From positions 1 to 40,333 of the IMG/VR virus record IMGVR_UViG_3300025093_000047: DNA of 40,333 nucleotides; one strand, written 5' to 3'. Numbering within the stretch: position 1 is the first letter of the stretch; the number at the start of each line of letters is the position of its first letter. The stretch is from a virus. Made by a program: the position numbers and the translations under genes. This document shows positions 31,554 through 37,841 of this stretch, in pieces. Under the pieces are notes generated by a model, which did no database searches, was not told the origin of the DNA, and saw only the letters and a program-made list of their open reading frames with translations.

Positions 31554-32674
31554 TGCGTCAGCTCTGCGTGAAGGGTTGCAAATGCCTTTGCAGCCGTCTG
31601 CGGGCACACTCCGTTGCCAATCATTCTCAATCGGTCCACTCTGTTGGCAATTGGGTCCACCCAACTTCTAGGCCCATCAACTGCTCCACCCAATTCGGGT
31701 TCAATTTGCCTTGAGCTCTGTTGATGCCCTCGACCATCTCGACTTGCTGGTTTATCGTCTGAGACTGGAGCACCATTTTCCCTGATGGCGTCCTCCTGTA
31801 AGCCCTTCTTCCGGGGCGGGCAGGTTTCCCCTCCTTTGTAAATAGAGTTTCCACCTTGGCTCCTGCTTCTGAAGCTGCTGGTGTTCTCCACTGTTCTTGG
31901 CTCCTCCCACCCTTGTTGAGCTTCTCCCGGTCGGGAGGGCCAGTGTAATGATAGACCGCCCTCGGGAGTTGATCTATGCGGCCCAATTCCCTGCCATCCC
32001 GTTCCTTGCTCATCCCCGGCGTGTCCTTGTAATCCCGTGCCGATGCTGTCGGCCACATCGATGCTTCGGATACCTGATGGCAAAGTTCCTTTTGCCGCCG
32101 TTTGATATTCGGATTGCCAACTAAATTCTCCGAATCGTGTGGGGCCGGTGTCACTGGCGTAAGCCAAGATAAAGACCCGTTTCCGTTGGTGGGGCGCACC
32201 AACTTCAGCCGCCGAGAATATTCCCCACGTCGATCTGTAACCCATTTCTTCCAGATCACTGATGACTGTGGAGAGTCCCAGCGTAATGTGTCCTTCGACG
32301 TTTTCGCAGAACACCCATCCGGGTCGGCAAAGCTGAATTCCTCTTGCAATGTGCGGCCACAGGTGGCGGGGGTCGTCTTCACCTCGTCTTGCGCCGGCTG
32401 AGGAAAATGGCTGGCACGGGTACCCGGCAGTGAGGAGATCCACTGATCCACGAAAGTCTGAGTATGGGAAGGTTTTAACGTCCGTGTAGACAGGCGCTGG
32501 AGCCAGTTGACCCGTTTCCATCTTCGCAACCAGGTTCGCGCAGGCGAATCCTTCCCTCTCCACGTAAGCGACTGGGCGCACAGGTAGCCCCAATCGTTCA
32601 AGTCCCAATTCAACCCCTCCGTAACCAGAGCAGAGACTAAGCACTGATGTTGTATGTTTTTCGGTATTATCCAC
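31550..32674 (-). CDS. C5-cytosine DNA methyltransferase
   Basis: The 374-residue product shows the C5-MTase motifs in order: I LSLCSGYGGVELGLE (residues 12-26, SAM binding), IV GYPCQPFSSAG with catalytic Cys87, VI ENVEG (124-128), VIII APHQRKRVFILA (160-171) and X RMIGNGVCPQTA near 345-357. The region between VIII and X (about 175-340) is hydrophilic and low in secondary structure, where the target-recognition domain should be, and is also the region overlapped by a second long frame. It probably protects phage DNA from restriction. The start is GTG 32674, sharing bases with the ATG of the other frame (ATGTG); GGAGG lies 11 bases upstream. Confidence 0.95.
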   Translation of the reverse strand: MDNTEKHTTSVLSLCSGYGGVELGLERLGLPVRPVAYVEREGFACANLVAKMETGQLAPAPVYTDVKTFPYSDFRGSVDLLTAGYPCQPFSSAGARRGEDDPRHLWPHIARGIQLCRPGWVFCENVEGHITLGLSTVISDLEEMGYRSTWGIFSAAEVGAPHQRKRVFILAYASDTGPTRFGEFSWQSEYQTAAKGTLPSGIRSIDVADSIGTGLQGHAGDEQGTGWQGIGPHRSTPEGGLSLHWPSRPGEAQQGWEEPRTVENTSSFRSRSQGGNSIYKGGETCPPRKKGLQEDAIRENGAPVSDDKPASRDGRGHQQSSRQIEPELGGAVDGPRSWVDPIANRVDRLRMIGNGVCPQTAAKAFATLHAELTQ

Positions 32675-32676
32675 AT
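31627..32676 (-). CDS. Long overlapping same-strand frame inside the methyltransferase gene
   Basis: From ATG 32676, two bases ahead of the methyltransferase GTG, a different frame runs 349 codons without stop. It reads like protein: MWIIPKNIQ, SPARTWLRRWKRVNWLQRL, RRGEYSRRLKLVRPT, MWPTASARDYKDTPGM, and near the end GKLNPNWVEQLMGLEVGWT. Segments of the types WPTPxARDYK and LNPxWVExLMGxPxGWT occur in many phage proteins linked to cytosine methylases, as I recall from established annotations. The ATG overlaps the stop of the preceding gene (TAATG), with GGAGG nine bases upstream. It may be truly dual coding, or a shadow of conserved methyltransferase DNA that is often mis-annotated; sequence alone cannot decide. 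No enzymatic motif is seen. Confidence 0.45.
   Translation of the reverse strand: MWIIPKNIQHQCLVSALVTEGLNWDLNDWGYLCAQSLTWRGKDSPARTWLRRWKRVNWLQRLSTRTLKPSHTQTFVDQWISSLPGTRASHFPQPAQDEVKTTPATCGRTLQEEFSFADPDGCSAKTSKDTLRWDSPQSSVIWKKWVTDRRGEYSRRLKLVRPTNGNGSLSWLTPVTPAPHDSENLVGNPNIKRRQKELCHQVSEASMWPTASARDYKDTPGMSKERDGRELGRIDQLPRAVYHYTGPPDREKLNKGGRSQEQWRTPAASEAGAKVETLFTKEGKPARPGRRAYRRTPSGKMVLQSQTINQQVEMVEGINRAQGKLNPNWVEQLMGLEVGWTQLPTEWTD
32667..32675 (-). promoter_or_regulatory. Perfect DnaA box over the methyltransferase start codons
   Basis: TTATCCACA on the plus strand (TGTGGATAA on the coding strand) is the consensus DnaA box. It covers the staggered ATG and GTG starts. A stand-alone DnaA domain IV protein is encoded downstream in the same operon, which makes autoregulation or replication control conceivable. 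One perfect 9-mer in 40 kb can occur by chance, and I see no cluster around it. Confidence 0.4.
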
Positions 32677-32855
32677 TAAAGCCTTCCTCCAGTTATTGCT
32701 TCCGCGATCATCGCCGCCCACCCCGTGACTACAGCCGCGCCACAAAGAAACCAGAGAAGACGGGCGCAGCGTATTTTGCGCCCGTCCCCGATTTCGTCCG
32801 CGTTTGTGTCCGACATGCGCTTTGCGCGTTCGTTGTCCAACGGCTCGAAATTCAT
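32676..32855 (-). CDS. Small membrane protein
   Basis: I choose ATG 32855, which overlaps the upstream stop (ATGA) and has GGGAGGA about eight bases before it. The 59-residue product has a polar, charged N-terminal half (NFEPLDNERAKRMSDTNADE) and one C-terminal transmembrane helix (LLWFLCGAAVVTGWAAMIAEA, in one helix at about residues 32-53). The stop overlaps the ATG of the frame inside the methyltransferase gene. Function is unknown; an inner-membrane protein that inhibits or modifies a host process is possible. Confidence 0.7.
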   Translation of the reverse strand: MNFEPLDNERAKRMSDTNADEIGDGRKIRCARLLWFLCGAAVVTGWAAMIAEAITGGRL

Positions 32856-33139
32856 TCTTGTTCCTCCCGCATTCCGCCGAACCGGCATGGAGAAGCCTCC
32901 TCAATCTCTTTTCGGATGTCGGGTTCGTAGTCACGCGGATCATCCGGCTCGCCCGTGTTCAAAGGATCTTCGACCACAACCCAGCGGGCGCATCTTTTCA
33001 ATGCCGCTGCCGGGTGGTCGTAGTCCTCCCATGTCCGGTAAACCTCCTTGCCTTTGACTTCTACGATTCCAACCCACGGTCCCATGTCCTTGACCTGGCT
33101 GACGACGGTGATAGCCAGCGGTATTTCTTCAGTGTTCAT
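32852..33139 (-). CDS. Hypothetical protein of the early leftward operon
   Basis: The 95-residue product is joined by ATGA overlaps to both neighbours. It has a beta-rich N-terminal half (IPLAITVVSQVKDMGPWVGI, then VEVKGKEVYRTW) and an acidic, proline-containing C-terminal half (DPLNTGEPDDPRDYEPDIRKE) ending in REEQE. The YRTWEDYDHPAAALKRC stretch resembles short phage proteins that carry a YxT...A...A pattern, as found in early accessory regions. No function is recognised. Its last codons provide GGGAGGA for the following membrane protein. Confidence 0.7.
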   Translation of the reverse strand: MNTEEIPLAITVVSQVKDMGPWVGIVEVKGKEVYRTWEDYDHPAAALKRCARWVVVEDPLNTGEPDDPRDYEPDIRKEIEEASPCRFGGMREEQE

Positions 33140-33336
33140 TCTGAAATCTCCTCCGCTTCAAGTTTGAACTTGCGGGCGTCGTTGAACTGGTTCCAGCAGT
33201 TGACGCAAGCGTCGGCTGGACAGTTTCCCTCGAATTCTCCTAGCAGGATTTTTTGTCCATGAAGGACAAGCGAAACCCAGTAGTTTTTGATCTTGTTCAC
33301 GGCGATACAATTACGACAGGTTGTGAAACGGTTCAA
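33136..33336 (-). CDS. Small Cys-pair protein, first clear gene of the leftward operon
   Basis: The 66-residue product has CRNC near the N-terminus and CPADACVNCWNQF in the second half, a zinc-finger-like layout around a beta hairpin (NYWVSLVLHGQKILLGEF). The only available start that keeps the first cysteine pair is TTG 33336, overlapping the stop of a short upstream frame (TTGA). The in-frame sequence upstream also reads Cys-rich (SCDCRKYR) but has no start codon. Uncertainty therefore concerns the N-terminus, not the existence of the gene. Role is unknown. Confidence 0.65.
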   Translation of the reverse strand: MNRFTTCRNCIAVNKIKNYWVSLVLHGQKILLGEFEGNCPADACVNCWNQFNDARKFKLEAEEISE

Positions 33337-33449
33337 CCGATATTTTCGGCAATCGCAAGATAAACCGGAACCATTAAGTCACCGTAGAAATCAGGTTTAA
33401 ATTTCGGGTTCAGGTTGACGTGGGGCTGTGGAAATGGCAGAGGTTCCAA
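33333..33449 (-). CDS. Possible 38-codon gene in the divergent region
   Basis: An open frame with a TTG start at 33449 (or a 13-codon version from ATG 33374) ends in TGA, overlapping the TTG of the next gene. The residues read protein-like (PLPFPQPHVNLNPKFKP, then DLMVPVYLAIAENIG). If real, it removes the apparent intergenic space between the leftward and rightward operons. An open stretch of this length by chance is not unlikely, there is no ribosome binding site, and no family is known. The rest of the region shows no convincing promoter on either strand. Confidence 0.3.
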   Translation of the reverse strand: MEPLPFPQPHVNLNPKFKPDFYGDLMVPVYLAIAENIG

Positions 33450-33452
33450 TTC

Positions 33453-34343
33453 ATGGAAAACGAAATGACACTAGACGCCGCGCTGGCAAGGCTGGATGGA
33501 GTCCGAAAAGCGGGCAACGGTTATGTTGCGAAATGCCCTAGTCACCCGGACAACAATCCATCCCTGTCGATCACTGAAAAAGGGGGCAAAGTCTTAATGA
33601 AATGCTTCTCGGGTTGTGCGTTTGACGACATTCGTTCGGCACTGGGGTTCAATCGCCCCAACCCGATGAAAACAAACCAATTCACGGGGCTGTCCCTGCA
33701 TCACGGCACTGAGGCGCAGAAGGCTCAACTGGGAGAGCTGCGCGGGGTCGGGACGATAGCCGTCAACCTGGCTGTTAACAATGGCTTGGTGCGGTTCGGA
33801 ACGTGGCACAAACAAGCGGTCTGGGCCGTCACTGATCCGACAGAAAACAATACCCAGCTTCGGAGGCTAGACGGCAAGCCGATCAAGGTCGGTGACAATG
33901 AGCGCAAGAGCCATACAGTGAAAGGGTCAACAGCTTCATGGCCTATCGGAATTAAACAGGCGCAGGATGTTCCCTGCATCATGCTCGTCGAGGGCGGGCC
34001 GGATCTGCTGGCTGCATATGCCAGAATTGAGTTTGAGAACCGGCAGCATGACACAAAGCCGGTGGCAATGCTCGGGGCGTCGAACTCAATCCCGGAGGTT
34101 GCGCTTCCGTATTTTAAGGGTAAACGGGTTTACGTCTATCCGCATGTCGATGAGGCAGGTGTAAAGGCGGCGGAACGGTGGATGCAGCAGCTTCTCATGG
34201 CCGGGTGTTACCCTCGGACTTTCTCGCTTATGGGAATGTCGCAGCGTGACGGTCAGCCTGTCGGTGATTTAAACGACACGGTTCACTGTTCCGGGGCTGA
34301 ACTGCTCAGAAAGGCAAAAACATTTCTTCCTACTGCAAAATGA
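33453..34343 (+). CDS. DNA primase with CHC2-type zinc finger and Toprim domain
   Basis: I choose ATG 33453 with AGAGG about ten bases upstream; an in-frame GTG at 33420 is the alternative. The 296-residue product has the zinc finger CPSH-x-D-NNPSLS ... MKCFSGC (Cys28, His31, Cys51, Cys55), as in phage CHC2 primases, followed by a Toprim domain with LVEGGPDLLAAY (Glu near 179) and YPHVDEAGVKAAERW (acidic motif near 232, where one Asp is replaced by His in the usual D-x-D). It makes primers for lagging-strand synthesis. Its stop overlaps the helicase ATG (ATGA), so they form one rightward replication operon. Confidence 0.92.
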   Translation: MENEMTLDAALARLDGVRKAGNGYVAKCPSHPDNNPSLSITEKGGKVLMKCFSGCAFDDIRSALGFNRPNPMKTNQFTGLSLHHGTEAQKAQLGELRGVGTIAVNLAVNNGLVRFGTWHKQAVWAVTDPTENNTQLRRLDGKPIKVGDNERKSHTVKGSTASWPIGIKQAQDVPCIMLVEGGPDLLAAYARIEFENRQHDTKPVAMLGASNSIPEVALPYFKGKRVYVYPHVDEAGVKAAERWMQQLLMAGCYPRTFSLMGMSQRDGQPVGDLNDTVHCSGAELLRKAKTFLPTAK

Positions 34344-35425
34344 AACAAAATACATTCGATCCTACCCCTGTAAAAACAGAGGAATCCGCCGAGGCGGCAA
34401 AGCTGTCGTTGCTCCCCCTGGTTCAATCGTGGAATTATTGCGTGACCAGAGACGACGTAAAACCCTTGGTCCCCATAGTGGATGACATCCTTTGTCCCGG
34501 CTCGAAAATGATGATCGCAGCCGGGGCTAAAGTGGGAAAAACGTGGATTACGATTCAGTTGGCGGCGGCGATAGCTGCCGGGGAATCCTTCCTTGGTCGC
34601 AAGTGCCAGAAAAAAAGGGTGCTCTACGTCAACTTGGAAATCGACGATCACAATTTCACCCGTCGCATTCGTGTATTTTCTGAGCATCTGGGCTATGCCC
34701 CTGACCCTGAGCATTTTTACCATATCCCCATGCGCGGCAATATGCGCGTGGGCGTCGAGTTGAATATGGAAGCTGTAATTGAGGTGGTCGAAGCCGTGGG
34801 CATTGATGTTGTCGTGCTAGACCCGGTGTATAAGCTGAACCACGAGGGGGATGAGAACAGTAGCCGCGATATGACACGGCTCTGTAATGCCATAGATCGG
34901 CTGACCACTCGAACGGGCTGCGCTGTCATTCTCAACGATCACACCGGCAAAGGCTCAATGGCCGATAAAGACCCAATGGACTGTATCCGGGGGTCATCGG
35001 CCAAAGCTGGCGACATGGACTCCATGTTGATCGTCCGCAGGTTGGCCGAAAAAAACGGTGTAAGGGTAGATTTCTACCATCGCCATCTGCCGCCAGTCGA
35101 GCCGATGGCTGCCAGGTTTGAATTCCCGTTTTTGGTTCCCGCCCCCGGTTCTGACGTTGACGACCTGCACACTCCGGGTCTTGTAAAGAAAAAGGAGAAA
35201 GCAGAACCGCGTGATGTTGTGATGACGATCTTGGAGGCAATGGCGGAGACTACGGCGGACGATCCCATGTCAAATCCCGAGATCGCAAGGGCTGCCGGTC
35301 TGTCGATTGAGGAAGTCAAGGAAGCCTTGCCGGGTATGCGGTCGCAAAGGTTGATCGCCTCCATCGGGGAAGGGAAAAGCCTGCGGAAGCACATTGCTCC
35401 CGCAGGATTGAATCGGTTGATTTAA
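34340..35425 (+). CDS. RepA-like hexameric helicase (AAA_25 / RecA fold)
   Basis: The 361-residue product has Walker A AGAKVGKTW (Lys67, Thr68), a strand LYVNLEIDDHNFTRRI, Walker B IDVVVLDPVYKL (about 155-166) and the later INDH-type motif VILNDHTGKGS, the order found in RepA-type helicases and the helicase half of phage primase-helicases. A C-terminal segment (SNPEIARAAGLSIEEVKEALPG) is a winged-helix-like domain. Together with the primase it replaces a T7 gp4-like fusion by two coupled genes. Its TAA lies in TTTAAA, where the convergent leftward operon also ends. Confidence 0.9.
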   Translation: MKQNTFDPTPVKTEESAEAAKLSLLPLVQSWNYCVTRDDVKPLVPIVDDILCPGSKMMIAAGAKVGKTWITIQLAAAIAAGESFLGRKCQKKRVLYVNLEIDDHNFTRRIRVFSEHLGYAPDPEHFYHIPMRGNMRVGVELNMEAVIEVVEAVGIDVVVLDPVYKLNHEGDENSSRDMTRLCNAIDRLTTRTGCAVILNDHTGKGSMADKDPMDCIRGSSAKAGDMDSMLIVRRLAEKNGVRVDFYHRHLPPVEPMAARFEFPFLVPAPGSDVDDLHTPGLVKKKEKAEPRDVVMTILEAMAETTADDPMSNPEIARAAGLSIEEVKEALPGMRSQRLIASIGEGKSLRKHIAPAGLNRLI

Positions 35426-35586
35426 AAAGGGCGGTAATTCCGCAAAGCTCGTTTCCACTTAGCCCGCAGCTCTTCGAGTTTGCGGGCTTTTTCTTTGTCC
35501 TTGCCTACCAGGCTCCGATTGAGTTTGCCGTTCAGGCTCCTGATTTCGCGGGCGTTTAAGTGGTGGTCGCAATGGGGGCATTTCAT
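35422..35586 (-). CDS. Small zinc-ribbon protein
   Basis: The ATG at 35586 overlaps the upstream stop (ATGA), so I take it over the longer opening at 35676. The 54-residue product begins MKCPHCDHHLNAREIRSLNGK, a knuckle CPHC with a following His, and continues as a Lys/Arg-rich coiled coil (KDKEKARKLEELRAKWKRAL). It is the last gene of the right-hand leftward block, and its stop TAA is shared with the helicase stop in TTTAAA. RNA or DNA binding is plausible from charge; no family is assigned. Confidence 0.7.
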   Translation of the reverse strand: MKCPHCDHHLNAREIRSLNGKLNRSLVGKDKEKARKLEELRAKWKRALRNYRPF

Positions 35587-35744
35587 TTCAAGATCCTCCG
35601 CAGTTCGGAAAGCGTGCCTTTGATCTCCGTACGGGGTTTTGATTCCCGTTCGTCGCTTTCGACAACAACGGCCCACTTGTTGTGGCCTTCGCGGCGGAGA
35701 AGTCGCCCGCGCATTCGGATGTAGTTGATTCCGTTCGGGATCAT
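35583..35744 (-). CDS. Small basic protein of the accessory block
   Basis: ATG 35744 sits in an ATGA overlap with the upstream gene, whose final codons provide GGAGGGGG as ribosome binding site. The 53-residue product is basic and beta/alpha mixed: NGINYIRMRGRLLRREGHNKWAVV is one continuous strand-turn-strand part, then a charged linker and a final helix ending RRILK. No family is recognised. The position in a chain of tiny early genes suggests a host-takeover or anti-defence role, which is inference. Confidence 0.65.
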   Translation of the reverse strand: MIPNGINYIRMRGRLLRREGHNKWAVVVESDERESKPRTEIKGTLSELRRILK

Positions 35745-35977
35745 TGTTCGCCCCCTTCCTCTAGTTGTTCCATGTAGGGCTGTTCGGCTGGCACTTCCAG
35801 CTCTCGGATTGTAATCGATGTAATGTGTCTTTTGTCCTCGCGCAATTGCATGGTAGCGCGGCCGATTGCCGCTTGAGCATTTACTATTTTTGCATACGGC
35901 CCGCCGTCGGATGCCAGCTCTGCGCCGGTTGCGGTGGTCCATGTCATGCGCCATACGTAGACGGTTCTGGTTTTCAT
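35741..35977 (-). CDS. Small protein of the accessory block
   Basis: ATG 35977 overlaps the upstream stop (ATGA) and has GGAAAGGAA upstream in the coding strand. The 78-residue product starts KTRTVYVWRMTWTTATGAEL and continues as an alternating strand/helix, then an acidic end (EEGGEQ) that carries the next ribosome binding site. The pattern of an aromatic strand, a GPYAKI turn, an amphipathic helix and a second strand (ITSITIREL) is a compact alpha/beta domain. No known family is recognised. Confidence 0.65.
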   Translation of the reverse strand: MKTRTVYVWRMTWTTATGAELASDGGPYAKIVNAQAAIGRATMQLREDKRHITSITIRELEVPAEQPYMEQLEEGGEQ

Positions 35978-36243
35978 TCTGCGTTCCTTTCTTCGTCGTA
36001 AATATTCCCGGCTGCGATCCATAGAATACGGATTTCGTTTTCTCCGCAATCTTCCAGCTCTTCCGCGTCCCATGCCCCGTATTCGCTCAATTCGGCGGCA
36101 ATGTCATCGGGGGCAATGTGGCTCAAGTCAAGTTGATCCGCCCAATATTGCGCGGCGGGAAATGCGTCTCCCGGCCCGGTCATGTCGGAAACGGCTTCGC
36201 CTGGGAGATCAATTGCGAAACGGTTAAAATATGCGGTTTTCAT
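35974..36243 (-). CDS. Small acidic protein of the accessory block
   Basis: ATG 36243 overlaps the upstream stop (ATGA). The 89-residue product is acidic: TAYFNRFAIDLPGEAVSDM, then a Gly/Pro turn and helices SHIAPDDIAAELSEYGAWD and AEELEDCGENEIRIL. It resembles in style the small acidic early proteins of phages, for example DNA mimics or inhibitors, but no specific family is recognised. The motif LPGEAVSDMTGPGDA, with VA-type spacing, looks like a typical phage short-protein start. Function is unknown. Confidence 0.65.
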   Translation of the reverse strand: MKTAYFNRFAIDLPGEAVSDMTGPGDAFPAAQYWADQLDLSHIAPDDIAAELSEYGAWDAEELEDCGENEIRILWIAAGNIYDEERNAE

Positions 36244-36443
36244 ACTTCGCCCCCTTCCTTTTCCACAACGGCCAACACGTTTTTGCGTGTTCTCCGGGTC
36301 GTGGTCGACTCGTAGACGAAGCCCTCGTTTACGGTCCTGTAATGTTGCTCGCCGATGATAATGTTGAGGATCTGGTCCACCTTGTCGGCTGGGACGCCCG
36401 AAAAACGGGCCCCGCATTGAGTAAGAATTCTATAAGTGCTCAT
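36240..36443 (-). CDS. Small protein of the accessory block
   Basis: ATG 36443 overlaps the upstream stop (ATGA). The 67-residue product starts STYRILTQCGARFSGVPADKV and ends in VVEKEGGEV, whose Gly-Gly-Glu codons form the next ribosome binding site. Residues form two strands, a helix (KVDQILNIII) and a beta segment (NEGFVYESTTTRRTRKNVL). No family is recognised. The Cys-Gly-Ala motif alone does not indicate activity. Confidence 0.65.
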   Translation of the reverse strand: MSTYRILTQCGARFSGVPADKVDQILNIIIGEQHYRTVNEGFVYESTTTRRTRKNVLAVVEKEGGEV

Positions 36444-36625
36444 GATGTCCAATCTTTGGTTGCTCGGCTTGAAGTGTAAACGGGCATCCCGGCAAACCTG
36501 TACTCCTGGCACAAGCGCCGGACTTCGGCGCGGTATTCGCGGAAAGATGGGAAGTCGGATTTGTCAACCTGGTCGACGGTTTCAACGCCGTGGGCGGTTC
36601 GTATGTTTAGATATGTGGTTTTCAT
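36440..36625 (-). CDS. Small protein of the accessory block
   Basis: This 61-codon gene is joined by ATGA overlaps to both neighbours. The product begins KTTYLNIRTAHGVETVDQVD and has a helical second half with FREYRAEVRRLCQEYRFAG, then a short polar tail. A strand-turn-strand then long helix suggests a small compact fold similar in style to the neighbours, several of which start with the same K-T-x-Y-x-N/V pattern (MKTTYLN here, MKTAYFN at 36243, MKTRTVYV at 35977). This hints at duplicated start regions. Function is unknown. Confidence 0.65.
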   Translation of the reverse strand: MKTTYLNIRTAHGVETVDQVDKSDFPSFREYRAEVRRLCQEYRFAGMPVYTSSRATKDWTS

Positions 36626-37026
36626 AGGTTTGAGAATTTGAGCTTGATTCCTAGTTTCTTGACGAGCTCGACCGTGAGAGGCTCAAGTGTTTCACCGTTC
36701 AGGTCGTGGGCTGCGACCGGCGATTTCAGCGCCGGGTTGCTGGGGGTTCCACTGCGCCATGAATTGGCTTCATCCCAGCAAACTGCTTCGTGATCGTCGG
36801 CGAAGTCTAGCGGCGGGATTTCGCCATCCGGGAGGAGTTCGTCAATCGCGCAATCGTAGGCGGTTTCCCATGTCTGCGCGATGATGACGCCAACGATGCC
36901 CATTGAGTCGCACATAACCCAAGCGGGGCCAATGCCGTCGTCCCAGAATGGAACGTCGTGGCCGAATTCCGTTTTTACGGAAACGAGGGAGGATAACATT
37001 TGGGGGTCTATCTGTTTTATGCTCAT
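36622..37026 (-). CDS. Accessory protein, paralogous in part to 37258-37710
   Basis: I choose ATG 37026; the in-frame opening at 37038 begins with TTG. The 134-residue product contains DGIGPAWVMCDSMGIVG and TWETAYDCAIDELLPDG, matching the GTGPAWFDMHAIHSDL and WIYETVYDFASI segments of the 150-residue neighbour, so the two genes are likely duplicates. The C-terminal third has the PAVxCWDEANSWRSG-type patch (here EAVCWDEANSWRSGT) found at the end of short phage proteins with this layout. The role is unknown, possibly host interaction. It is separated from the next upstream gene by four bases. Confidence 0.7.
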   Translation of the reverse strand: MSIKQIDPQMLSSLVSVKTEFGHDVPFWDDGIGPAWVMCDSMGIVGVIIAQTWETAYDCAIDELLPDGEIPPLDFADDHEAVCWDEANSWRSGTPSNPALKSPVAAHDLNGETLEPLTVELVKKLGIKLKFSNL

Positions 37027-37030
37027 GATT

Positions 37031-37261
37031 TTAACCAAATAATTTATTGAAGTGGTCTTGGTGCATATCCACTGCCCTCACTCCGTTAAGGTAATTGCTA
37101 ATGTGGCGACTAGTGGTCCGAGAGTAATGCGCAGAGGTTTTTTCATAGACACCACGGGAGGCATCGTATCCAGCAACGGGAGTCTCGTAGGAAAAAAAGA
37201 CTTCGTTGCCATTGGATAGCTGGATAAGGGTTTGATTGCTTCCGAGTTGTTTAAGTTTCAT
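37031..37261 (-). CDS. Small conserved phage protein with FSYxTPVA and TTSRHI motifs
   Basis: The 76-residue product shows LGSNQTLIQLSNGNEVFFSY, ETPVAGYD, then YSRTTSRHISNYLNG. A strand pair followed by FSYxTPVA and (T/S)TSRHI is a recurrent phage/plasmid small-protein pattern (often annotated DUF8033-like, from memory). It starts in ATGA overlap with the paralogous 150-residue gene. The function is not established to my knowledge. Positions and motifs support a real gene. Confidence 0.8.
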   Translation of the reverse strand: MKLKQLGSNQTLIQLSNGNEVFFSYETPVAGYDASRGVYEKTSAHYSRTTSRHISNYLNGVRAVDMHQDHFNKLFG

Positions 37262-37710
37262 TCTTCGCCCTCCTGATCTTCAAACGCCACGTCCACTTGA
37301 GCCAATACGCTAGCGGCAATCTGATCGACTGCCAGCTCATAGCCGCACCTGAGAGCCTTGTCGAGTGAATCACATGTACAGTCTGCCATAGCCTCTTCAA
37401 CGTAAGACTGATTGCCGCTGTGATCGGCTGTCCACTCCAACAGATCGTGTGTGCTCAGTCGGGTTGAGAGTGTTTGGGCAATTTCAAATGCTTCGGGCTC
37501 GTCGTATCCTGCCGCAATCGAGGCGAAGTCGTAGACGGTTTCGTAAATCCAGTCGCACGGCAAACGGTCATCCAGGTCTGAATGTATGGCGTGCATGTCA
37601 AACCATGCAGGGCCGGTGCCGTGCAACACGTAATAGGTGTTGCCGTTGGTGCGGGTTCTAGCCTCGAATGAGCCTGCGAGGTCCGTTAGGAGTTGTTGTT
37701 TCGTTTTCAT
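37258..37710 (-). CDS. Accessory protein, larger paralogue
   Basis: The 150-residue product is acidic, with GTGPAWFDMHAIHSDLDDRL, WIYETVYDFASI, a helical central part (TLSTRLSTHDLLEWTADHSG) and an acidic end (DVAFEDQEGEE) that carries GAGGGCG as ribosome binding site for the next gene. The shared GxGPAW and ETxYDxA patterns with 36622-37026 suggest gene duplication followed by divergence. No catalytic motif is apparent. It resembles in layout small helical phage early proteins; the function is unknown. Confidence 0.7.
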   Translation of the reverse strand: MKTKQQLLTDLAGSFEARTRTNGNTYYVLHGTGPAWFDMHAIHSDLDDRLPCDWIYETVYDFASIAAGYDEPEAFEIAQTLSTRLSTHDLLEWTADHSGNQSYVEEAMADCTCDSLDKALRCGYELAVDQIAASVLAQVDVAFEDQEGEE

Positions 37711-37757
37711 GTTTTTTTATTGGTGCCGGGATTACCCGCCCGGTCGGGGTTTGTGGG

Positions 37758-37841
37758 TTACAGGACGATGAAGAGAAGCGCAAAAAAGATCGCGCCGATG
37801 AGGGCGGCGGCGAAATCGGCAAGGGCTGAGAGGGTTTTCAT
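37758..37841 (-). CDS. 27-codon single-helix membrane micro-protein
   Basis: The ATG at 37841 overlaps the upstream gene stop as ATGA, and the frame ends in TAA at 37758-37760. The product is MKTLSALADFAAAL followed by a strongly hydrophobic Ile/Phe/Leu stretch to the end, a single transmembrane helix with almost no tail. Exact placement in the coupled chain and non-random hydrophobicity support expression. Possible roles include a membrane-acting inhibitor or superinfection exclusion; this is inference. Confidence 0.6.
   Translation of the reverse strand: MKTLSALADFAAALIGAIFFALLFIVL

Noticed and set aside
32676-32943. N-terminal extension of the frame overlapping the methyltransferase up to 32943
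   Set aside because: It would cross two small coupled genes; the ATG at 32676 has the ribosome binding site and the TAATG junction.
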